DNA of 24,207 bases from CAXTEJ01 sp964243295 (GCA_964243295.1 CAXTEJ010000046.1:1-24207); one strand, 5' to 3'. Counted from the first letter of the stretch, positions 6,988 to 14,840 are shown. Numbers and translations are program-made. The notes: a model not told the origin generated them from the letters alone.

Positions 6988-7995
6988 ATGCGCACGAATC
7001 CTTTGACCTCGGGGCGCGCGCTCGTCGCCGCCACCTCGATCGCGGTGCTCGCCCTGTCGGCCTGCGGCAGCAGCGGCGACGCCTTCAGCGGGTCCTCCGG
7101 ATCCGCGACCTCGTCGACAGCCGGCGGCTCCGCCTCGTCGTCGACCGCCGCCACGACCTCGCTGGTCGTGGGCGCCCAGGGCTTCACCGAGGCCGCGATC
7201 ATGCAGCAGATGTACGTGCTGCTGCTGCAGGACGCCGGCTTCCAGACCTCGACCAAGACCGCCGAGCGCCCGATCCTGACCGAGGCGCTCAAGAGCGGCG
7301 AGGTCGACGTGGTGCCCGACTACCTCGGCTCGACGCTCAACTTCGTCTACAACTCGGTGAACACCGCCAACAAGAACCCGGTGAGCACCAACGACGCCCA
7401 GCAGAACCTCGCGAAGTTCAGCGAGGTCGCCCAGCCGCTCGGCATCGGCGCGCTGACGCCGGCCGAGGCCACCGACCAGAACGCGTTCTACGTCACCAAG
7501 AAGTTCGCCGACGCCAACGGCGGCCTGACCACCCTCAGCCAGCTGGCCGCGCTCAAGAGGCCGCTCAAGCTCGGTGCCGACACGTTCTGCGGGGCCGAGA
7601 CCCAGCCCTACTGCATCAACGGGCTGAAGGGCACCTACGCGCTCGACCTGACGCTCGAGGACAGCTACCAGTTCGGCTCGGTGAAGCTGCGCGACGACGT
7701 GCTGAAGGGCACCGTCGACATCGGCGAGAGCGGCACCACCGATGGCACCCTCGCGGCCAACGGGCTGGTGATCCTGCAGGACGACAAGAAGCTGCAGCCT
7801 GCCGAGAACCTCACGCCGTTCGTCAACCTCGAGGACGCGTCCGACCCGAAGATCAAGGTCGCGCTCGACAAGCTCGCGCCGGTGCTGACGACCGCCGACC
7901 TCACCGACCTCAACGGCAAGGTCGACGCCGAGCGCCAGAAGCCCGAGGACGTCGCCAAGGAGTACCTCGTCTCCAAGGGCCTGATCACCGGGTGA
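6988..7995 (+). CDS. opuCC: Osmoprotectant ABC importer, substrate-binding lipoprotein
   Basis: 335 aa. The signal peptide (1-25) ends in a lipobox LSAC with the lipid-modified cysteine at C26, followed by a Ser/Gly/Ala-rich linker to about residue 55. The mature domain is a type 2 periplasmic-binding fold of the OpuAC/ProX/OsmF family: the entry motif GAQGFTEAAIMQQMYVLLLQ (from about 71) and the VDVVPDYLGSTLNF region (about 108-121) are characteristic. The ATG at 6988 has AAGGTGG about 7 nt upstream. It is the third gene of the rightward unit, 81 bp after the second permease, and probably has its own promoter at 6881-6909. The cage aromatic residues that would fix the ligand (betaine, choline, carnitine, ectoine) cannot be assigned without alignment. 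Confidence 0.92.
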   Translation: MRTNPLTSGRALVAATSIAVLALSACGSSGDAFSGSSGSATSSTAGGSASSSTAATTSLVVGAQGFTEAAIMQQMYVLLLQDAGFQTSTKTAERPILTEALKSGEVDVVPDYLGSTLNFVYNSVNTANKNPVSTNDAQQNLAKFSEVAQPLGIGALTPAEATDQNAFYVTKKFADANGGLTTLSQLAALKRPLKLGADTFCGAETQPYCINGLKGTYALDLTLEDSYQFGSVKLRDDVLKGTVDIGESGTTDGTLAANGLVILQDDKKLQPAENLTPFVNLEDASDPKIKVALDKLAPVLTTADLTDLNGKVDAERQKPEDVAKEYLVSKGLITG

Positions 7996-8002
7996 CGCCC
8001 GA

Positions 8003-8020
8003 GCGGGCCGTCGGTCCCGC
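8003..8020 (+). terminator. Possible terminator hairpin after the importer
   Basis: GCGGGCC (8003-8009) pairs with GG-T-CCCGC (8013-8020) around a GTC loop with a one-base bulge. A second perfect palindrome, GCCGCCGGCGGC, occupies 8019-8030. There is no T-run, which is common for GC-rich actinobacteria. Confidence 0.35.
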
Positions 8021-8041
8021 CGCCGGCGGCACCGTGCCAGC

Positions 8042-8542
8042 ATGAGCACCATGCCCGCCGCGGACCCCTTCCTGCCCGGCGACGTGGTGTGGACGCCGGT
8101 CTCGCCCCGCCTCGCCACCGCCCGGCGGATCGTCAGCGCGGCGTCCAGCGCCCTGCTCGCGGTCGTGCTGCTCGTCGCCGGACTGCTGCTGGACGTCGGC
8201 TGGCTGGCGAGCGCTGCCGTGCTCCCGGTGCTGCTCGCGGCGTGGGAGTGGTGGCTGATCGGCCGGCAGGTGGCGGCCACCCGCTACGCCGAGCGAGCCG
8301 ACGACCTGCTCATCGCCCGGGGCGTCATGCTGCGCAGCCTGGTCGTCGTCCCCTACGGCCGCATGCAGTTCGTCGACGTGTCGGCGGGCCCGCTCGACCG
8401 CGCCCTCGGCATCGCCCGCGTGCAGCTGCACACCGCCTCGCCGGGCACCGACGCCTCGATCCCGGGGCTGGTGCCGGAGCAGGCGTCGGCGCTGCGCGAC
8501 ACGCTGGCCCGCCGCGGCGAGGCGCGACTGGCCGGTCTGTGA
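8042..8542 (+). CDS. Bacterial PH-domain membrane protein (YdbS-like)
   Basis: 166 aa. Two hydrophobic helices (about 32-50 and 53-73) precede one bPH2 domain (YdbS/DUF304 family, about 78-160) recognisable by ADDLLIARGVMLRSLVVVPYGRMQFVDV and ALGIARVQLHTAS. In Bacillus, YdbS and YdbT are membrane proteins implicated in resistance to some peptide antibiotics; the biochemical role is unknown. It is the first gene of a coupled unit: its TGA (8540-8542) overlaps the GTG of the YdbT-like gene. A CACCGT hexamer 6 nt before the ATG is a weak match to a leaderless -10. A second ATG three codons in is possible. Confidence 0.87.
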   Translation: MSTMPAADPFLPGDVVWTPVSPRLATARRIVSAASSALLAVVLLVAGLLLDVGWLASAAVLPVLLAAWEWWLIGRQVAATRYAERADDLLIARGVMLRSLVVVPYGRMQFVDVSAGPLDRALGIARVQLHTASPGTDASIPGLVPEQASALRDTLARRGEARLAGL

Positions 8543-9993
8543 CCGAGCCCAGCCCCCCACCCCCCGCCCAGCCCGTCACCGAGCCTGACGGCGCCGACGG
8601 CTGGCGGCGGCTGCACCCGCTCACCCCGTTCGTGCGGGGCTGGAAGGGCGTCGCCGCCGTCCTCGTCATCGTCGGCCAGCAGCGCGGCGGCGAGCTGTTC
8701 CGGGAAGGGCTGCCGGGACGCCGCGAGGCCCTGCTCTACCTCGCGACGCTCGCGGTGGTGGCTGTCGTCGGCGGCGGCTACGCCGCGCTCGCCTGGCGCA
8801 GGGCCAAGTTCCGGGTCGACGACAGCACCCTCGAGCTGCACACGGGTGTGCTGTTCCGGCAGGAGCGCCGGGCGCCGCTCGACAGGCTGCAGGCGGTCGA
8901 CGTCGTCCGGCCGCTGCTGGCGCGCTTCTTCGGGCTGGCCGAGATGCGGGTCGAGGTCGCCGGCAGCGGGCAGTCCTCGATCCGGCTCTCGCTGCTGCGC
9001 GAGGCCGACGCGCAGGCGCTGCGCGGCACGCTGCTGGCACGGGCAGCCGGCGTGCACTACGAGGGTGCGGTCGCGCCGGTCGCGCCCGAGCACGAGGTGC
9101 TCACCGTCCCGGTCGGGCGCACGGTCGAGGCCGCGCTGCGGCACGGCCCCACGCTCGTCGGTGCGCTCGTCGTCGCAGCGATCGTCGTCGCGGCGGCGTG
9201 GCGCCGCGACCCCGCCCTGCTGGCCGGGATGCTCCCCGTCCTGCTGGGCGTTGGGGGTGTCGCGTGGGCGCGGTTCACGACGTCCTTCGGCTTCCGGGTG
9301 GCGACCTCCCCGGACGGCGTCCGGCTGCACAGCGGACTGCTGACCACCACCTCCCAGACGGTGCCACCCGGGCGGGTGCAGGCCGTGCGGCTGCGCCAGC
9401 CGCTGCTGTGGCGCGACCGCGACTGGTGGCGCGTCGAGGTCAACGTCGCCGGCTACGGCCAGACGGCGCCGGCCAACGGCGACCGCTCCGACCAGCACCT
9501 GCTGCTCGCCGTAGGCACGCGCGCCGAGGCGCTCGCCGTCGCGTCGCTCGCGCTGCCGGTGGTCGTGGCCGGGGAGGGGGCCTCGCACGACCAGCTGTCC
9601 GCCGAGCTGCTGGAGGCCGGGCTCACCGGGGTCGGCGAGGATGCCGGCTTCCTGTCGAGCCCGCGCCCTGCCCGGTGGCTCGACCCGGTGGGCTGGCGGC
9701 GGCACGGCGTGCGGGTCACCACCTCGGCGCTGCTGCTGCGCCGCGGAGTCGTCGCGCGTGAGCTGGACGTCGTCCCGCACGCCCGCACCCAGAGCCTGCT
9801 GCTGCAGCAGGGCCCGCTGCAGCGCCGCCTCGGGCTGGCGAGCTTCGTCCTCCACTCGACCCAGGGGCCGGTGCGCCCGTCGGTGCAGCACCTCGCCGTG
9901 GGAGCGGCGGCGCAGCTGATGTCCGCCCAGGCCGAGCGCGCCATGGCCGCCCGGGCCCAGGGCGGCGACGAGCGGTGGATGGTGGGGCGATGA
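8539..9993 (+). CDS. Bacterial PH-domain membrane protein with three bPH2 domains (YdbT-like)
   Basis: 484 aa from a GTG in the overlap GTGA with the YdbS-like gene. A proline-rich cytosolic start (VTEPSPPPPAQPVTEPDG) is followed by hydrophobic segments at about 36-47 and 65-86 and then bPH2 domain 1 (about 88-165; QERRAPLDRLQAVDVVRPLL). A second membrane pair at about 203-250 precedes bPH2 domain 2 (about 252-325; VPPGRVQAVRLRQPLLWRDR). bPH2 domain 3 is near the C-terminus (about 385-460; VVPHARTQSLLLQQGPLQRR). This is the usual YdbT architecture of two-domain pairs, full length. It probably forms a complex with the YdbS-like protein. It overlaps the following P450 gene by ATGA (9990-9993), an unusual partner. 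Confidence 0.88.
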   Translation: MTEPSPPPPAQPVTEPDGADGWRRLHPLTPFVRGWKGVAAVLVIVGQQRGGELFREGLPGRREALLYLATLAVVAVVGGGYAALAWRRAKFRVDDSTLELHTGVLFRQERRAPLDRLQAVDVVRPLLARFFGLAEMRVEVAGSGQSSIRLSLLREADAQALRGTLLARAAGVHYEGAVAPVAPEHEVLTVPVGRTVEAALRHGPTLVGALVVAAIVVAAAWRRDPALLAGMLPVLLGVGGVAWARFTTSFGFRVATSPDGVRLHSGLLTTTSQTVPPGRVQAVRLRQPLLWRDRDWWRVEVNVAGYGQTAPANGDRSDQHLLLAVGTRAEALAVASLALPVVVAGEGASHDQLSAELLEAGLTGVGEDAGFLSSPRPARWLDPVGWRRHGVRVTTSALLLRRGVVARELDVVPHARTQSLLLQQGPLQRRLGLASFVLHSTQGPVRPSVQHLAVGAAAQLMSAQAERAMAARAQGGDERWMVGR

Positions 9994-11234
9994 ACGACCC
10001 GGCCGACGGCATGCCCGTGCTCGACCCCTCGGCGCTCGACCTCGCCGACCCCGCGGTGGTCGCCGACCCCTACCCGGCCTTCGACGCCCTGCGCGCGGCG
10101 GCGCCGATCGGCTGGCACCCGGGCCTGCGTCTGGCGCTGGCGTCCTCGCACGCCGCCTGCGACACGGTGCTGCGCGACCGCCGGCTGGGCCGGATCCTGG
10201 TGCCGCGGCGTCCGGAGCAGACGTGGGACACCTTCAACTGGCTGCACGCCGACTCGATCCTCGACAGCGAGCCGCCCAAGCACACCCGGTTGCGCCGGCT
10301 GGTGGCCGCGGCCTTCGGGCGGGGCCACGTCGAGCGGCTGCGGCCGCGCGTCGCCGAGCTCGCCGGCCAGCTGCTCGACGAGTGCGACGGCGTGCAGGCG
10401 CGCGAGGGCGGCTTCGACGCGCTCGCCGACTACGCCGAGCCGCTGCCGGTGCTCGTCATCGCCGAGCTGCTGGGCTGGCCCGCGGCCGACCGCCACCTGC
10501 TGCGGCCGTGGTCGCAGGCGATCGTGCGCATGTACGAGGTCGAGCGCACCGCCGAGCACGAGCAGCAGGCGCGCGCGGCCGCGGCGTCGTTCGCGGCGTA
10601 CGTCGTGGGGCTGGCCGACGAGCGCCGCCGGTCACCGCAGGACGACCTGGTCACCCACCTGGTGCAGGTGCGCGACGGAGGTGACCGGCTCGACGAGCAC
10701 GAGCTGGTCGCGACCGTCGTGCTGCTGCTCAACGCCGGCCACGAGGCGAGCGTCAACGGGTTCGGCAACGGGCTGGTCTCGTTGCTGCACGCACCTGATC
10801 AGCTGGACCTGGTGCGCCGCAACGCCTCCGACCCCGCCCTCGTCGCCCTTGCCGTCGAGGAGATGCTACGTCACGACTCGCCGCTCCAGCTCTTCGAGCG
10901 GACGGCGACCGAGGACGTCGAGCTCACCGTCGCCGGGTCGACCGTGCGGCTGGCGGCGGGCCAGAAGGTGGCGGCCCTGCTGGGCGCGGCCGACCGCGAC
11001 CCGGCGGTCTTCGCCGACCCCGGCCGGTTCGTCGCCGACCGCTCGCCCAACCCGCACCTCGCGTTCGGGGCGGGCATCCACTTCTGCCTCGGCGCCCCGC
11101 TCGCCAGGCTCGAGCTGCAGGCCTCCCTTCCCGCACTGCTGCAGCGGTTCCCGCGCCTCCATCTGGACGGCGACCCCGTGCGCCGGCCGACGTTCGTGCT
11201 GCACGGCTACGAGCGGCTACCGGTCGCGGGCTGA
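9990..11234 (+). CDS. Cytochrome P450
   Basis: 414 aa, a soluble class I bacterial P450. The heme-binding loop FGAGIHFCLGAPLAR (359-373) has the thiolate ligand C366. The K-helix ExxR is E291-M-L-R294, the C-helix HTRLRRL begins at H98, and the I-helix motif is AGHEAS (249-254). The usual proton-relay threonine position (after the Glu) is A253, with S254 next, a variation found in several actinobacterial families. The substrate cannot be predicted. The ATG at 9990 overlaps the TGA of the YdbT-like gene and has GGTGGGG upstream. No ferredoxin or reductase gene is adjacent, so electrons must come from elsewhere. The 3' end overlaps the convergent methyltransferase by 28 bp. Confidence 0.95.
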   Translation: MNDPADGMPVLDPSALDLADPAVVADPYPAFDALRAAAPIGWHPGLRLALASSHAACDTVLRDRRLGRILVPRRPEQTWDTFNWLHADSILDSEPPKHTRLRRLVAAAFGRGHVERLRPRVAELAGQLLDECDGVQAREGGFDALADYAEPLPVLVIAELLGWPAADRHLLRPWSQAIVRMYEVERTAEHEQQARAAAASFAAYVVGLADERRRSPQDDLVTHLVQVRDGGDRLDEHELVATVVLLLNAGHEASVNGFGNGLVSLLHAPDQLDLVRRNASDPALVALAVEEMLRHDSPLQLFERTATEDVELTVAGSTVRLAAGQKVAALLGAADRDPAVFADPGRFVADRSPNPHLAFGAGIHFCLGAPLARLELQASLPALLQRFPRLHLDGDPVRRPTFVLHGYERLPVAG

Positions 11235-12217
11235 GCCAGCCCCGCGAGGGCCTCGGGCACCGGCGGCCCGAGTGACTGCACCAGCCACCCGAAACCGCCG
11301 AGCCCGGCGGGGTCGAGCAGCTCGGCCGCGCCGCTCGCCGCGGTCAGGCCGCGCAGGTAGGCACCGGGGTCGGACACCGCCAGCGCGTGCGGGGGCAGCG
11401 CCCCGCTGACACCCAGCGCCCGCAGGGCCTGCCGCTGCGTCGTCAGCAGCGACCATCGCGTCCCGGGCACCGCCGCCGCCACGGCGTCGAGCGCGACGTG
11501 GGCGGTGACGTCGTGCGCGCCGTCCGGCACGGGGGGGCACTGTCGCCCGGCGCGGTAGCCGGTGAGCGTGCCCTGCGCCGGGCGGTCGCCGCGGGCGTGC
11601 GCGTAGTCGACGCACACCAGCACCGAGCCCACAGCCAGCGCTGCCAGTCCCCGCCACGCCTGCTCGCGAGGCGTGCCCACCTCGACGCGGGTTCCGGTGG
11701 GCGCGCCGTCGACAGGCCACCACCGTGCGGCCCAGGCGAGGTCGGCGTGGCTCGCCGGGGCGCCGAGCCGCTCGTGCCCGGCGGCGTCGACCTCCACCAC
11801 GCGCAGCACGCCTGCTTCGGCGACCTCCAGCACGGGACACGGCACGTCGTCGAGCCACTCGTGCGCCACGACGAGGGCGTCGCGGGCCAGGTCGGCGAGG
11901 TCGGGGAGGTCGCGTCCGCCAGGGGCGGTGCGCCAGGCCACGCGGGTCGGCAGCCCGTCGGGGCGCGTCCCGACGTCCACGCCGGCGAGCGCCAGGTCGG
12001 GGTCGACGTCGGCCAGCGCGGCCAGCAGCTCGCCGCGGCCGGTGCCGACGTCCAGCACCCGGCGCAGGCCGCACGCGTGGGCGAGGCGGCTGAGCGCGGT
12101 GGCGAGTCCCGGGCCGGCGTGGACGCCGGTGCGGAAGTGGTCGGCCGGTGACGTCGTCCGGTAGAAGCCGTCGGGGCCGTAGAGCGCCCGCTGCCAGGCG
12201 TCGTGCCAGGGCCGCAC
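11207..12217 (-). CDS. MidA/NDUFAF7-type SAM-dependent methyltransferase (DUF185)
   Basis: 336 aa. SAM motif I is LDVGTGRGE (55-63). Further MidA/NDUFAF7 family marks are VVAHEWLDDVPCPVLEV (the NEFLDALPV-like block) and, in the second half, VCVDYAHARG, GTLTGYRAGRQC and DGAHDVTAHVALDAV. In mitochondria the family member NDUFAF7 dimethylates one arginine of the complex I NDUFS2 subunit, the homologue of NuoD; a NuoD-like protein with that arginine is encoded at 3156-4319. The GTG at 12217 follows the stop of the upstream methyltransferase after 2 nt, so the two are surely cotranscribed; a CTG at 12223 is an alternative start. Its 3' end overlaps the P450 gene by 28 bp. Family assignment is strong; substrate is inference. 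Confidence 0.87.
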   Translation of the reverse strand: MRPWHDAWQRALYGPDGFYRTTSPADHFRTGVHAGPGLATALSRLAHACGLRRVLDVGTGRGELLAALADVDPDLALAGVDVGTRPDGLPTRVAWRTAPGGRDLPDLADLARDALVVAHEWLDDVPCPVLEVAEAGVLRVVEVDAAGHERLGAPASHADLAWAARWWPVDGAPTGTRVEVGTPREQAWRGLAALAVGSVLVCVDYAHARGDRPAQGTLTGYRAGRQCPPVPDGAHDVTAHVALDAVAAAVPGTRWSLLTTQRQALRALGVSGALPPHALAVSDPGAYLRGLTAASGAAELLDPAGLGGFGWLVQSLGPPVPEALAGLAQPATGSRS

Positions 12218-12219
12218 CG

Positions 12220-12963
12220 TCAGGCGTGGGTGGCGTCGGTCGGCTGCTTGCGCAGAACCACGACGACGTCGGTGACCGTGAACAGGAACCGGCCCTCGTC
12301 GGCGAGGCGACGCACCGACTCGACCCAGTCGGCCGCCCGGGCAGTGAGGGCGTCGTCGTCGCGCGCGGCGGCGAGCATGCCCATCGCGATCTTCCAGGCC
12401 AGTGAGCCCTCGTCGAACCGCCGGTGGGGGTCGGCCCACGACTGCACGTTGACCAGCTCGAGGGGCGCGTCGGCGGCGAGGCTCAGCAGCTTGCGCCCCA
12501 TGAACCCGTCGGCGCGGCCCTGCCACATCGGCACCTCCGCGACGAACCGGTCGACCAGCAGCCGCGTCAGCGCGTCGTCGTGGCTGGTGAACAGGGCGGT
12601 GTCGAAGTCGCTGTGCCCCAGCACCGCCAGCCCACCGGGCCGCAGCACCCGCTCGCACTCGGTGAGGAACGCGGGGACGTCGGCGAGGTTCTCGGCGACG
12701 TTCATCGAGACCAGCCGGTCGAGGGCGCCGTCGTCGAACGGCAGGCGCCCGTCGAGGTCGGCGACCCGGCCCACCACGCGCGGGTCGTGCAGCAGGTCGT
12801 CGTCGAGGTCGGACGTCGCGTCGACCGCGTGCAGCAGCCGCGGCACGTGGGTCCCGGCCAGCAGCGCTCGCACCGTGCGACCCGTGCCGCAGCCCAGGTC
12901 GGCGACCACCAGGCCGTCGCGGTCGACGCCGCACAGCTGCGCCAGCCGCTGGTGGCGTCCCAT
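12220..12963 (-). CDS. Class I SAM-dependent methyltransferase
   Basis: 247 aa. Motif I is VADLGCGTG (20-28). The acidic loop after strand 2 is AVDAT, motif post-I is RVADLDGRLPFDDGALDRLVSMNVAENL, and ECERVLRPGGLAVLGHSDFD is the motif III region. This is the Methyltransf_11 fold. The C-terminal half (RKLLSLAADAPLELVNVQSWADPHRRFDEG) is not specific enough to name a substrate. The ATG at 12963 is preceded, 7 nt upstream on the minus strand, by a TAGGCT hexamer, so the mRNA is probably leaderless. It is the first gene of a two-gene unit with the MidA-type gene. Confidence 0.85.
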   Translation of the reverse strand: MGRHQRLAQLCGVDRDGLVVADLGCGTGRTVRALLAGTHVPRLLHAVDATSDLDDDLLHDPRVVGRVADLDGRLPFDDGALDRLVSMNVAENLADVPAFLTECERVLRPGGLAVLGHSDFDTALFTSHDDALTRLLVDRFVAEVPMWQGRADGFMGRKLLSLAADAPLELVNVQSWADPHRRFDEGSLAWKIAMGMLAAARDDDALTARAADWVESVRRLADEGRFLFTVTDVVVVLRKQPTDATHA

Positions 12964-12970
12964 GCATGCG

Positions 12971-12976
12971 AGCCTA
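12971..12976 (-). promoter_or_regulatory. Leaderless -10 element (TAGGCT) for the methyltransferase pair
   Basis: TAGGCT on the minus strand, 7 nt from ATG 12963, puts the predicted transcript start at the start codon. Confidence 0.5.
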
Positions 12977-13014
12977 GTGATGCGCCGCCCCGCGCCGCCG
13001 GGAGACGGTGCTTC

Positions 13015-13043
13015 GCAACCTTTTCCGCAGGCCACCCGGTTTC
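13015..13043 (+). promoter_or_regulatory. ECF-type promoter GCAACC-N17-GGTTTC
   Basis: A GCAACC box (13015-13020) resembles the GGAAC-type -35 of ECF sigma factors, and GGTTTC (13038-13043) resembles a GTT/CGTT -10, with a 17-bp spacer. It lies 30 bp before the sigma-factor GTG, fitting autoregulation of a SigE-family operon. It leaves no room for a longer sigma N-terminus. Confidence 0.5.
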
Positions 13044-13072
13044 ATGGGTGTGGGCCGTAGGGGAGGTGGGAC

Positions 13073-13501
13073 GTGGAAGACCTGCTGCAGACGGCGCTGA
13101 CCCGCACCTGGCCGCGCTGGGAGCGGCTGCACCCGGACGGCGACGCCGAGGCTTACGTGAGACGCGTGATGGTCAACACGAGCCTGAGCTGGCGGGCGCG
13201 GCGCTGGAACGGCGAGTGGGCGACCGAGCACCTGCCTGACCGCGAGGGCGTCGACCCGCACGGCCGGGTGCACGACCGGGCGCACCTGGCTGACGTGCTG
13301 CGCGACCTGCCACCCAGGCAGCGGGCCGTGCTCGTGCTCCGGTTCTTCGAGGACTGCTCCGAGCAGCAGACGGCCGACGTCCTCGGGTGCTCGGTCGGCA
13401 CCGTCAAGAGCCAGACGTCACGAGCGCTGGCACGACTGCGCGCCAACGCCGCCGGCATCACCGACGCCCAGCTCACCCGCAACGGAGGCCCTGATGCCTG
13501 A
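13073..13501 (+). CDS. SigE-family RNA polymerase sigma factor, N-terminally short
   Basis: 142 aa; the family is usually about 165-180 aa. It starts directly at the conserved VEDLLQTALTRTWPRW, which in relatives follows about 25-30 residues of region 2.1. The core-binding and -10 recognition helices (AEAYVRRVMVNTSLSWRARR, about 25-44) and region 4 (about 72-123; CSEQQTADVLGCSVGTVKSQ is the -35-binding HTH) are intact. The GTG at 13073 has an excellent AGGGGAGGTGG site 4-5 nt upstream, and a TAG lies in frame at 13058-13060. I translated the upstream sequence in all three frames and found no LLRTAYLLTG-like remnant, so this is not a simple frameshift. An ECF-like promoter sits just upstream. 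It overlaps the META-domain gene by 8 bp. Confidence 0.85.
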   Translation: MEDLLQTALTRTWPRWERLHPDGDAEAYVRRVMVNTSLSWRARRWNGEWATEHLPDREGVDPHGRVHDRAHLADVLRDLPPRQRAVLVLRFFEDCSEQQTADVLGCSVGTVKSQTSRALARLRANAAGITDAQLTRNGGPDA

Positions 13502-14840
13502 CCTCGATCGTCCCGCCCCGGACGACGTCGGCGCGTCGCTGCGCGCGCTAGTTCCCGACCTGCCGCAGCCGGCTGACCGCTTCGAGCGCGTCAGGAGACG
13601 CATCGAGCGCCGGCGCCGGCGGCGACTGGCCCTGCCGGCGCTGGCCGCCGCCGCGACCGCGGCGCTGCTGCTCGTCGTCCAGCCGCTGGGGACGGCTGGG
13701 CGCGGCGACGACAGCGACATCGCCGCACCGGCCGTGCGCGACACGCTCAGCGCATCGCCCTGGTACCTCTTCGCCTACAGCGGCACCGGGGGCCGCAGCT
13801 TCGCCCTGCACGTGCCAGCCTCGACGCTGACCTTCGGTGACTCCGGCGGGTTCGAGGCGGTGGGCTGCAACAGCACGAGCGGGCGCGTGTCGGTGACCCC
13901 CGAGCGCCTCGCGTTCAGCGACCCCGTGTCGACGCGGAAGAGCTGCACCGGTGCAGGGCGGTCGCTCGACCAGGCCCTCGCCCGGTTGGTCGCCGGCAGC
14001 CCCGGCTGGTCGGTGTCGAGCAGCTCGCTCGGCAGCGAGCTGGCGCTCACCACCGACGACGATGAGGTGCTGCGATACTGGAGCTCACCGAAGCCAAGCG
14101 GCACGGATCCGGGCATCGCGTCGCAGTCGTGCGATCCCCTCGACCGCGATTTCGCGCGGCGGACGGCGGGCGGTCCGCCTCTCATCCCGGCGGTGCCCGT
14201 GCCGCGCAGCTTCCGCCCGGTCGCCGTCCTGCGATGCAGTCACCGCCTGCCCGGCGACGTGGCGCAGTCCGCGACCGGATCCGTGTTGACCGTGCCCACG
14301 ACGGTCCAGGAACGAAGCACGGACGCCGCGGCGATCGCCAGGCTGGCTCTCGCGCTGCAGCTCCCGGACGAGCCCGTGCCGGCTGACCAGGGCTGCCTCA
14401 CCTCCAGCCGGTACCGCCCTCCCGAGCTCTTGCTCATCGGCGCGGACGGTCGCTATCTCCACCCCGACGAGCCGACCAAGCCGTGCGGTGACGTGCTCGA
14501 CGCTGTGACCGAGGCGCTCGCCTCGACACCGTTCACGGCGATGTCCGATCGTTCAGCCGAGGCGCAGTGCACGCAGTCCGAGCACGACGCGACCGCCGTC
14601 CTGTCCAGCGCCTTCGCCACGACCGCAGGCGCGGTCAAGGCGCACCGCACCGGTCCGTCGGCCTCGCCCGCCCAGACAGGGTGGGCGTCGGTGCCAGATC
14701 GCAGGAGCGCCTTCTGGTGCGAGTTCCTGCGGGGTGGCTCGTACTCGGTCACCGCCATCACGGACGGCGCGGCGCCAGTCGAGTTCGTCACCTCCAACGT
14801 GCCGCTGCTGGCAGGCGCGGACGGGCCGCCGGTGCCCTGA
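13494..14840 (+). CDS. Membrane-anchored META (HslJ-like) domain protein, putative sigma-factor partner
   Basis: 448 aa. A cytosolic acidic/proline N-terminus (1-30) and an arginine block (32-44) precede a single transmembrane helix (about 45-66). The extracytoplasmic part begins with a META/HslJ-like domain (about 85-200): SASPWYLFAYSG, TLTFGDSGGFEAVGCNSTSG and the closing ELALTTDDDEVLRYW. The remaining about 245 residues, with several cysteines, match nothing I recognise. The gene overlaps the sigma-factor gene (13494-13501) and has GGAGG upstream. Genes in this position after SigE-type sigma factors often encode membrane regulators, so an anti-sigma role through the 1-44 tail is plausible, but no HxxxCxxC zinc motif is present. 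The product should span the membrane with the large domain outside. Confidence 0.75.
   Translation: MPDLDRPAPDDVGASLRALVPDLPQPADRFERVRRRIERRRRRRLALPALAAAATAALLLVVQPLGTAGRGDDSDIAAPAVRDTLSASPWYLFAYSGTGGRSFALHVPASTLTFGDSGGFEAVGCNSTSGRVSVTPERLAFSDPVSTRKSCTGAGRSLDQALARLVAGSPGWSVSSSSLGSELALTTDDDEVLRYWSSPKPSGTDPGIASQSCDPLDRDFARRTAGGPPLIPAVPVPRSFRPVAVLRCSHRLPGDVAQSATGSVLTVPTTVQERSTDAAAIARLALALQLPDEPVPADQGCLTSSRYRPPELLLIGADGRYLHPDEPTKPCGDVLDAVTEALASTPFTAMSDRSAEAQCTQSEHDATAVLSSAFATTAGAVKAHRTGPSASPAQTGWASVPDRRSAFWCEFLRGGSYSVTAITDGAAPVEFVTSNVPLLAGADGPPVP

Noticed and set aside
6037..8280. 747-codon minus-strand open frame opposite the permeases and binding protein
   Set aside because: Long open antisense frames are expected in GC-rich DNA; the product is Arg/Gly/Glu/His-rich and the plus strand has signal peptide, membrane helices and EAA loops.
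12964..13072. Frameshifted N-terminus of the sigma factor
   Set aside because: All three frames were read; none contains a region 2.1-like segment, and a promoter and ribosome-binding site occupy the space.
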